From the NCBI GenBank assembly GCA_023138875.1, contig JAGLOO010000012.1, positions 62,001 through 126,000 of the forward strand: a stretch of 64,000 bases of DNA, read 5' to 3'. The position numbers and the translations under genes were made by a program. Source of the stretch: Bacteroidales bacterium. GTDB lineage: Bacteria; Bacteroidota; Bacteroidia; Bacteroidales; GCA-2748055. Positions 57,478-64,000 of the stretch are shown here, in pieces (position 1 is the first letter of the stretch; each line of letters starts with the position of its first letter). The notes beneath the pieces are model-generated. The model saw only the letters and a list, made by a program, of their open reading frames with translations, did not search any database and was not told the DNA's origin.

Positions 57478-59898
57478 ATGATAAAGAACCATCTGATTAT
57501 CGCTTGGCGAAATGCCTGGAGAAACAAAGGGTATTCGCTAATCAATATCCTTGGTCTGGCTATTGGAATAGCCAGTTCGATCATTATCCTGCTGTTTGTG
57601 CTTGATGAACTGAGCTTTGACCGGCATAACGAACATTTTGAGGATATTTACAGGATCTGTATCTGTGGGAAGATCCAGGGAAATGAGATGGAGGCAGCCT
57701 TGTCCAATGCCCCCATGGGAGCCACGTTGAAAAGTGACTTCCCGGAGGTCACTGAATCTACACGGTTGTTCACCTTCGATGGTGATCCTATCGTAAGGTA
57801 TGAGGACCGGGTATTCATTGAGGAGAATTTTTACTATGCAGATTCCACATTTTTCAATGTGTTCACAGCACCTGCTGTTCAGGGTGATCCACAGAAGATG
57901 CTCAACAGGCCCAATACTGTGGTTTTGACCGGGGAGATCGCCCGAAAATATTTTGGCAATGAAGATCCCATCGGTAAAATGCTGAAAGTAGGCCAGAGAG
58001 AAGAAATTTTTGAGGTAACCGGTGTGGTAAATGAATTCCCGGAGAACTCCCACTTTCGTTTTAATATGCTGGGGTCCTTGACCACCATGGCTATTGCGGA
58101 AGAAACCCGATGGCTCGGGAATAACAATTATACATATATATTAATACAGGACGGATTTGATCCGGATGTACTGGAAGCCAAGTTTCCTCCCTTGCTTGAG
58201 AAACACATGGGACCACAGCTGGAAGAAATACTGGGAATGACCATGGAGGAGTTTTTTTCCGGCGGGAATCAATATGGCTATTTTCTTGTACCGCTGAAAG
58301 ACATTCACCTGAAATCGGACCTTCAGTTTGAGATCAACCCGGGAGGAAGCATGACCTCGGTAGTCATTTTCTCAATCATTGCTATATTCCTGATTATTAT
58401 TGCTTCCATCAATTTTATGAACCTGGCTACGGCAAGTGCAGCTAAAAGGGCCACTGAAGTGGGCATTCGAAAGGTTGCCGGAGCAGGAAAACGACGTTTG
58501 ATATGGCAATTCCTGACAGAATCTTTTCTGATCACCCTGTTTGCACTTATTCTGGCCACAGTGCTTGTGGAGCTTTTTCTTCCGGCATTCAACAACCTGG
58601 CAGGAAAGGACCTTCGACTTGTGATCCTGGGCTATCCATATATGCTTACAGGTCTGCTGATCATAGGTCTTTTTGTAGGATTTGTGTCAGGAAGCTACCC
58701 GGCTTTCTTCCTGTCCTCTTTCAAGCCGGTGGATGTGTTGAAAAGTGGAGCGATGCGGGGTATAAGGGGATCCTATTTAAGGAGCATCCTGGTGACTATC
58801 CAGTTTGTCATTACCATTGTGTTGTTTATCAGCACCTTTGTCGTAAACCGGCAGATGAACTACATTCAGAAAAAGGACCTTGGTTTTGATAAAAGAAACC
58901 TGGTGGTGATCGACAGGACATATGTGCTGTATGACAAGGTTGAATCCTTTCGACAAGAGCTGTTGAAAAATCCTGCCATTCTGCAGGTGAGCGGTTCCAG
59001 TGCAGTACCTGGTGGTTTAATAGGAGATAATGCTTACCTGCCTGAAGGAGCCGGCACCGACGAAACCCATGCCATCAATAACCTATGGGCCGACTGGCAT
59101 TTTAATGAGACCTATGGATTGGAGGTTGTTGAAGGAAGGTGGTTCAATGAAGATAATCCCACCGACTCCTTCGCCCTTATACTGAATGAAGCAGCAGTCC
59201 GCGCCCTCGGATTTGATGATCCATTAAATAAACGGCTCATTACCGCAATTGGTGATGATTCCAGGGTTCCAAATTCCATCATCGGGGTCATTAAAGATTT
59301 CAATTTCCAGTCCCTTCACCAGGAGATCAGACCGCTGGTGATCCGGTTTAATGGGTCCGTGCCTTACCAGCTTTCAGTGAGGATCAGTGGAAATCAAACC
59401 GGAAAGACGCTCACTTACATAGAAGAAACCTGGAATTCATTTATAGAGCAACAACCTGTTCACATGACATTTCTGGAGGAAGACCTGGCTGCACTCTATA
59501 ACAATGATGAGAAGACCGCCACGGTGTTCAGTATCTTTTCTGTCCTCGCCATCTTTATAGCTTCGCTGGGATTGCTGGGACTGGCTTCATTTTCGGCTGC
59601 CCAGCGTACCAAAGAGGTGGGGATCAGAAAAGCCATGGGCGCATCCATCAGCAGTGTACTGGTAACCCTCTCCAGTGAATTTGCATGGCTGATCCTGTTT
59701 GCCACACTGGTTGCCTGGCCGCTGGGGTATTTCTTTATGAAAGACTGGCTCCAGGACTACCCGGAACGGATAAGCCTTGAGCCCATGGTCTTTGTCATCA
59801 GCACCACACTGGCGTTTTTAATTGCTTCAGTTACTGTTGTTCTTCGTGTATACCAGGCTGCCTCAAGCAACCCTGCACAGTCGCTGCGTTATGAATAA
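57478..59898 (+). CDS. FtsX/MacB-type ABC transporter permease (copy 1)
   Basis: 806 residues. N-terminal helix and MacB-like periplasmic domain (IAWRNAWRNKGYSLINILGLAIGIASS; FSNAPMG-type and LDELSFDRHNEHFEDIYRI), then a three-helix FtsX core in the middle (SIIAIFLIIIASINFMNLATASAAKRATEVGIRKVAGAGKRRLIWQF). A second set is at the C-terminus (FSIFSVLAIFIASLGLLGLASFSAAQRTKEVGIRKAMGAS), ending in NPAQSLRYE. Eight-helix, double-FtsX protein of the Bacteroidota class that acts with a separate ATPase on lipoproteins, peptides or antimicrobials. No ATPase is adjacent. The 4Fe-4S gene follows 18 bases later. Confidence 0.9.
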   Translation: MIKNHLIIAWRNAWRNKGYSLINILGLAIGIASSIIILLFVLDELSFDRHNEHFEDIYRICICGKIQGNEMEAALSNAPMGATLKSDFPEVTESTRLFTFDGDPIVRYEDRVFIEENFYYADSTFFNVFTAPAVQGDPQKMLNRPNTVVLTGEIARKYFGNEDPIGKMLKVGQREEIFEVTGVVNEFPENSHFRFNMLGSLTTMAIAEETRWLGNNNYTYILIQDGFDPDVLEAKFPPLLEKHMGPQLEEILGMTMEEFFSGGNQYGYFLVPLKDIHLKSDLQFEINPGGSMTSVVIFSIIAIFLIIIASINFMNLATASAAKRATEVGIRKVAGAGKRRLIWQFLTESFLITLFALILATVLVELFLPAFNNLAGKDLRLVILGYPYMLTGLLIIGLFVGFVSGSYPAFFLSSFKPVDVLKSGAMRGIRGSYLRSILVTIQFVITIVLFISTFVVNRQMNYIQKKDLGFDKRNLVVIDRTYVLYDKVESFRQELLKNPAILQVSGSSAVPGGLIGDNAYLPEGAGTDETHAINNLWADWHFNETYGLEVVEGRWFNEDNPTDSFALILNEAAVRALGFDDPLNKRLITAIGDDSRVPNSIIGVIKDFNFQSLHQEIRPLVIRFNGSVPYQLSVRISGNQTGKTLTYIEETWNSFIEQQPVHMTFLEEDLAALYNNDEKTATVFSIFSVLAIFIASLGLLGLASFSAAQRTKEVGIRKAMGASISSVLVTLSSEFAWLILFATLVAWPLGYFFMKDWLQDYPERISLEPMVFVISTTLAFLIASVTVVLRVYQAASSNPAQSLRYE

Positions 59899-59916
59899 TC
59901 TCAAAAAATCTGCCTT

Positions 59917-60978
59917 ATGATCAATGCTTATGACAGACTGGCCGATGAGCTGAACCGGATCCCCAATGGATTTCCGAGGACTGATAGTGGTGTGGAACTG
60001 AAGCTGCTGGCCTGGTTGTTCACCCTGCAGGAAGCTGGTGTGGCTTCCACCCTGAGCCTGGAACCACGAACAATCAAAGAGATTGCAGAAAAAAACAATT
60101 CCGGGGAGGCGGAAATCAAATCCTTGTTGATTGGTATGGTGAAGAAAGGCCTGATTGATATAAAAAGGGAGGAGGGGAAAGGCTTCCTTTTTCACCTGAT
60201 ACCCTTTGTGGTAGGATTTTATGAAAGGCAGAATGCAAAGATAGACCATGAATTTGCTGAACTGTTTGAACAGTACTACAAAGAACGATTCCATACCATC
60301 ATGCTGACCGAACCCTCGGTGCACAGGATCATCCCGATGGAAAAGGCCATCCCGGTTGATATCGACGTGATGCCCTATGAGAAAGCCTCCACCTACCTGG
60401 ACCAGGCCCGATCATGGGGAGTGCTGGATTGTATTTGCAGGGTGCAGAAAAGGCTCATCGGGCAGGGGTGCCAGCATACGGTAGAGAATTGCCTGGTTTT
60501 CTCCCCGAAATCCGGCGCATTCGATCGCAGCGAGAATATCAAGGCCCTCACCAGGAAGGAGGCACTGGATATCCTGGCTGAGGCTGACAGGGAAGGGCTT
60601 GTGCATTCCATCAATAATGCACAGACTGAAGTTTATTACGTCTGTAATTGTTGTACCTGTTCATGCGGGGTTTTGCGGGGCATGGTTGAATATGGAAGCG
60701 AAAACTCCATCGCCCGGTCAGACTTTTATGCAGTGGTTGATAAAGACCAGTGTACGGGTTGTGAAGCATGCCTTGAACGTTGCCACTTCAAAGCCCTCGC
60801 TATGGTGGACGGGATCTGTGAAGTGGATAAAGCTTGCTGTTACGGATGTGGCCTTTGTGTTACCTCCTGCTCCATAGAGGCCATTTCACTTGTTCAAAAA
60901 GGTCCTGAAGAGTTGTCTCCACCACCCATTGATGATAAGGCATGGAGAAAGGAGAGGGCTGGCTCAAACCCACAATAA
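59917..60978 (+). CDS. HTH and 2[4Fe-4S] ferredoxin-type protein
   Basis: 353 residues. N-terminus has a winged-helix-like segment (LSLEPRTIKEIAEKNNSGEAEIKSLLIGMVKKGLIDI, ~45-85). The middle has a cysteine group CICRVQKRLIGQGCQHTVENC (~175-195), then CNCCTCSCGVL (~245), and the C-terminal dicluster ferredoxin domain C-x2-C-x2-C-x3-C twice: CTGCEACLERC and CCYGCGLCVTSC. No signal peptide. Might be a redox-sensing regulator or an electron-transfer protein. It sits between two FtsX-type permeases and is read with the first, an unusual location. Confidence 0.82.
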   Translation: MINAYDRLADELNRIPNGFPRTDSGVELKLLAWLFTLQEAGVASTLSLEPRTIKEIAEKNNSGEAEIKSLLIGMVKKGLIDIKREEGKGFLFHLIPFVVGFYERQNAKIDHEFAELFEQYYKERFHTIMLTEPSVHRIIPMEKAIPVDIDVMPYEKASTYLDQARSWGVLDCICRVQKRLIGQGCQHTVENCLVFSPKSGAFDRSENIKALTRKEALDILAEADREGLVHSINNAQTEVYYVCNCCTCSCGVLRGMVEYGSENSIARSDFYAVVDKDQCTGCEACLERCHFKALAMVDGICEVDKACCYGCGLCVTSCSIEAISLVQKGPEELSPPPIDDKAWRKERAGSNPQ

Positions 60979-61039
60979 CCCTATTCGTCTTTAGTTGTGA
61001 ATATAAATCTTTCATCGCGAACTGCTAAAATTATCTTTC

Positions 61040-63481
61040 ATGCTCAGAAACTACATTGTCATTGCATTGCGGAATCTCTGGCGAAACAGGGGATTTGCAG
61101 CGATCAATATATTTGGATTGGCCATTGGACTGGCAAGCAGTATTTTCATCTTTCTTTATGTGATCAATGAACTGACCTATGACCGGTTCCATGAAAAATC
61201 TGACAGGATCTACAAGGTCTGGGTCTCAGGAAGCATGCCAGCATCTGAGATGCGGGATGCTGTTACAGCAGGACCCATGGCAGAAGCACTCCTGAATGAT
61301 TATCCGGAAGTCGAACATACAGTCAGGTTAAGACAGTTGGGGGGGTGGCTTGTGAGGACCGGAGATCGTGTATTTCATGAGACAGACCAGGAGTTTCTTT
61401 TTGCAGATTCCTCTTTTTTTGATGTATTCAGTTTAGATTTACTTAAGGGGAATCCGAAAACCTGTCTGAAAGATCCACGGAGCATTGTGCTCACAGAGGA
61501 ATATGCCAGGAAATACTTCGGGAATGAGGATCCCATAGGAAAAACCTTCAAAATAGAGCAGGATACAAATCTTTCTGTGGTTACGGGGGTAATGGCTGAT
61601 TTTCCCGTAAACTCTCATTTCCACTGTAAAATGATCGGATCCCTCAGTACATATCCAGAAAGAGGGAACCCAGCCGCCTGGGTAAATCAGAATTATCATA
61701 CTTATATCGTGCTGGCAGAAGGAACTGACATTGAAGAATTTGAGGCCCGTTTGTATGATATGGTGCTAAAATATGTGGGACCTATCGTCCAACAGGCCAT
61801 GGGAATAGACCTTGAACAATTTGAAGCTGCAGGTCATTCATATGGCTACCGGCTTATGAAACTTACCGATATACACCTGCATTCAAACCTGCGTGCTGCT
61901 CTGGAACCAGCAGGAAACCTGCTTTATGTATATATATTCCTGGTTGCAGCCATCCTGATCATGGTCATTGCGGGGATTAATTTCATGAACCTTGCTACGG
62001 CCCAGTCCTCCAGCCGTTCACGGGAAGTGGGATTAAGGAAAGTTGTGGGATCAAAGCGATCACAACTGGTTTTTCAATTTCTCACAGAATCGATAGTTCT
62101 TAGCCTGTTATCCCTCATTGTGGCTTTAAGCCTGGTTTACCTCCTGTTACCAGGTTATAACAACCTGATCCGGATGGACCTGGAGTTCAATATATTCAGT
62201 CATACCTGGGTCCTGCCATCACTGATCCTGTTTGCCATTTTCATCGGGATCATGTCGGGCAGTTATCCGGCGTTTGTTCTGGCTTCATTCAAACCCTCAG
62301 CCGTGCTGTGTTCCGATAAAAAGTCCGGTAGCAGAAAGAGTACTTTGAGAAGTATGCTGATCGTTATGCAATTTACTGTGACCATTCTGATCTTTATAGG
62401 AACCATAGTGGTGAACCGCCAGTTAACCTATATGCGGAAGAAAGATCCCGGTTTCGGGAGGGACAATGTGCTTGTGGTCCGCAGGTCTGACGTGCTCCGC
62501 CAGAAAATTGATGCATTCAAGGAGGAATTAATTCAGCATTCCAATGTACTCAGTGTTGCCAATTCAACCCACATCCCCTCGGGTGGTTATTGGGGAAATG
62601 CGCACTGGCTCGAAGGTTTGGACCGGAGTGAAATCTTTACCCTGTCAGTGTACCGTACCAGCTATGATTTTGACAAAGCCCTGGATATTGAACTTCTAGA
62701 GGGCAGGTTCTTCAGCAGGGATATGTCGTCAGACTCATCGGGAGTGGTTGTTAATGAAGCCACTTTAAAGGCACTTGGAATTGAAGATCCTTTGAATACA
62801 AGATTTGTCCAGCCGAGTATGGTTGGCAATCCTGATGAATTCATGCCCATTATTGGTGTGGTAAAAGACTTCCATTATGAGTCGATGCAAAATGAGATCC
62901 GCCCCATGGCCATCCATTTTATGCCAGGAAATTACGAGGGAGTTTTAATCATCAAGTTGGGAGATGGTGACAAAGCAGGAACCATCGATTTCATTCAGAG
63001 CAAATGGGAAGATTTCTCCATAGAATATCCTTTTGATTATACATGGCTGGATGAAGAATTCGGGAAGCTGTTTGATGTGGAGAGAAAAACAGGTCAACTA
63101 TTGACGATCTTTTCTGTTCTGTCCATATTCCTCACATGCCTTGGTTTACTGGGTCTTATTTCCTACGCCACTGCACAGCGCACCAGGGAGATAGGGATCA
63201 GGAAGATCATGGGTGCCTCGGTCAGGGTCGTCATGAGACTATTGTTCCGGGAAACGATAAAGTTGCTCGGAATCTCTTCACTTATATCCATTCCTGCTTA
63301 CTTCGGAGTTAAAGCATGGCTGCAGAAATTTGCCTTTCACATCAATTTTCAGGTTGAAATTTACTTCCTGGTGCTGGCAGGTGTAACCCTGGTTGTATTG
63401 ATCCTGGCCATGCTGACTGTGAGTTATCATTCCTACCGGGCGGCAACAGCCAACCCGGCTGATAGCATTAGGATGGAATAA
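61040..63481 (+). CDS. FtsX/MacB-type ABC transporter permease (copy 2)
   Basis: 813 residues, closely related to copy 1: IALRNLWRNRGFAAINIFGLAIGLASSIFIFLYVINELTYDRFHEKSDRIYKV at the N-terminus, middle FtsX (AAILIMVIAGINFMNLATAQSSSRSREVGLRKVVGSKRSQLVFQF), C-terminal FtsX (FSVLSIFLTCLGLLGLISYATAQRTREIGIRKIMGAS) and NPADSIRME. Same topology, so a probable tandem duplicate separated by the ferredoxin gene. The partner ATPase is not in the window. Confidence 0.9.
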   Translation: MLRNYIVIALRNLWRNRGFAAINIFGLAIGLASSIFIFLYVINELTYDRFHEKSDRIYKVWVSGSMPASEMRDAVTAGPMAEALLNDYPEVEHTVRLRQLGGWLVRTGDRVFHETDQEFLFADSSFFDVFSLDLLKGNPKTCLKDPRSIVLTEEYARKYFGNEDPIGKTFKIEQDTNLSVVTGVMADFPVNSHFHCKMIGSLSTYPERGNPAAWVNQNYHTYIVLAEGTDIEEFEARLYDMVLKYVGPIVQQAMGIDLEQFEAAGHSYGYRLMKLTDIHLHSNLRAALEPAGNLLYVYIFLVAAILIMVIAGINFMNLATAQSSSRSREVGLRKVVGSKRSQLVFQFLTESIVLSLLSLIVALSLVYLLLPGYNNLIRMDLEFNIFSHTWVLPSLILFAIFIGIMSGSYPAFVLASFKPSAVLCSDKKSGSRKSTLRSMLIVMQFTVTILIFIGTIVVNRQLTYMRKKDPGFGRDNVLVVRRSDVLRQKIDAFKEELIQHSNVLSVANSTHIPSGGYWGNAHWLEGLDRSEIFTLSVYRTSYDFDKALDIELLEGRFFSRDMSSDSSGVVVNEATLKALGIEDPLNTRFVQPSMVGNPDEFMPIIGVVKDFHYESMQNEIRPMAIHFMPGNYEGVLIIKLGDGDKAGTIDFIQSKWEDFSIEYPFDYTWLDEEFGKLFDVERKTGQLLTIFSVLSIFLTCLGLLGLISYATAQRTREIGIRKIMGASVRVVMRLLFRETIKLLGISSLISIPAYFGVKAWLQKFAFHINFQVEIYFLVLAGVTLVVLILAMLTVSYHSYRAATANPADSIRME

Positions 63482-63499
63482 GGGTTACTTTCCAAACCT

Positions 63500-63658
63500 C
63501 TATGTTTTTTTATTGCCAACTCTTGATAAATACCGGATCCTGGCATCTTCAGGATCATCGCCAATTGGTATATATATTTTTGTCCTGAGGTCAATGATAA
63601 CTTCCTGTAATTTCGATAGATCAGGTGATGTGAAATTATGTTGTTTTTTTTCGCGCAT
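63500..63658 (-). CDS. Small conserved-looking protein (52 aa) antisense to nothing, hidden beside permease end
   Basis: Minus-strand ATG at 63658, TAG at 63500-63502. The sequence MREKKQHNFTSPDLSKLQEV, then IIDLRTKIYIPIGDDPEDAR and IRYLSRVGNKKT has the pattern of a small Bacteroidota protein (PDLSKLQEV.ID.RTKIYI...DPEDARxRYLSR). A longer minus-strand frame over the same bases, and overlapping the permease 3' end, has less protein-like composition. Upstream it is divergent from the cold-shock gene. Function unknown. Confidence 0.6.
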   Translation of the reverse strand: MREKKQHNFTSPDLSKLQEVIIDLRTKIYIPIGDDPEDARIRYLSRVGNKKT

Positions 63659-63746
63659 ATAATGATTCCTTTCAATTTCATTTTATGTAAAACGTACTTT
63701 TTAAAGTTACTCAACTTAAATGAGTTAATATCTCGATAATTAAGCT

Positions 63747-63754
63747 TATCTTTG
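63747..63754 (+). promoter_or_regulatory. Bacteroidota -7 box for cold-shock gene
   Basis: TATCTTTG, a perfect TAnnTTTG, ends 22 bases before ATG 63777, leaving a short 5' leader. Confidence 0.6.
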
Positions 63755-63776
63755 CATCAAATATAATTATATAATA

Positions 63777-63968
63777 ATGAATAAAGGAACAGTAAAGTTT
63801 TTTAATGAAGCGAAAGGATTTGGATTTATTAAAGATGCAGATTCACCAAAAGAGTATTTTGTGCATTCAAATGGTTTAAAGGACAGAATCACTGAGAATG
63901 ATGAAGTAACTTTTGATTTGGAAGAAGGAAAAAAAGGATTAAATGCAGTTAATGTTAAACTAGCATAG
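63777..63968 (+). CDS. Cold-shock-domain protein
   Basis: 63 residues, one CSD. RNP1 GFGFIK and RNP2 YFVHSNGL are present; MNKGTVKFFNEAKGFGFIKD start and NAVNVKL end are typical. Binds single-stranded RNA/DNA as an RNA chaperone. Its short size is normal for Bacteroidota Csp. A perfect -7 box lies upstream. Confidence 0.95.
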   Translation: MNKGTVKFFNEAKGFGFIKDADSPKEYFVHSNGLKDRITENDEVTFDLEEGKKGLNAVNVKLA

Positions 63969-64000
63969 TTTACATTATCATAAACATTTAAGATTCTGAG

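Noticed and set aside
63433-63714. 93-aa minus-strand frame overlapping the permease end
   Set aside because: Starts at TTG, overlaps the permease by 49 bases, and a different frame (63500-63658) on the same strand has a clear protein-like pattern.

Overview
The window comes from a Bacteroidota chromosome, probably an anaerobic or facultative fermenter of the Bacteroidales/Marinilabiliales kind. The signs are a type IX secretion (T9SS) C-terminal sorting domain, a TonB-dependent receptor with a carboxypeptidase-regulatory-like N-terminal domain, beta-propeller 'two-component regulator' repeats, several Bacteroidota-type families (DUF4301, DUF4252, DUF4268), starts without clear Shine-Dalgarno sequences, and promoters of the form TAnnTTTG with an upstream TTTG. 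Several starts recoded here (TTG/GTG to an internal ATG) agree with these promoter positions.

Layout: 1-5.6 kb, a truncated propeller/SpoIIE signalling protein and a T9SS-secreted protein. 5.8-14.6 kb, ornithine aminotransferase, a TonB receptor, YjbQ and indolepyruvate:ferredoxin oxidoreductase (iorAB), which fit amino-acid catabolism. 14.6-20.2 kb, a likely phosphate-acquisition locus (beta-helix lipoprotein, OprP-like porin, PhoB-like regulator, PiT transporter with a PhoU-like tail) with repeated TTAACAT boxes in both control regions. 20.3-23.5 kb, omega-amidase, SlyD, a Na+/H+ antiporter and a small outer-membrane protein. 23.5-27.9 kb, two acyl-phosphate modules side by side (ptb-buk and pta-ackA), the ATP-yielding end of fermentation. 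28-32.3 kb, an FAD/Fe-S 2-hydroxyacid dehydrogenase and a dicarboxylate symporter. 32.3-38.7 kb, an 843-base gap with six operator-like boxes before an XRE regulator, then pyrD, an S41 peptidase, an exported PCMT and a LarA-like racemase.

The accessory stretch is 38.8-46.4 kb. It holds tiny secreted and coiled-coil ORFs, an unrecognised AT-rich three-gene cassette that ends just beyond the 3' side of a tRNA-Lys, an ECF-sigma/DUF4252 operon, an exonuclease/GIY-YIG fusion, a ribosomal protein Thx homologue with a long repeat tail, and a 482-bp internally deleted ISAs1-family element. That element has terminal inverted repeats and a 10-bp target duplication, and it supplies the last codons and stop of msrB.

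46.4-51.9 kb is an operon of the AmmeMemoRadiSam system (function unknown): a signal-peptide-bearing Memo+AMMECR1 fusion, a polytopic membrane protein with a spermidine-synthase-like domain, an exported radical SAM protein, and msrB. 52-64 kb holds a GMC oxidoreductase, DUF1360, an EamA exporter, a C69 dipeptidase, a previously hidden 56-aa zinc ribbon, a 35-codon deletion scar of an FtsX-type permease, two full-length FtsX-type permeases around an HTH/ferredoxin protein, a hidden 52-aa ORF, and a cold-shock protein.
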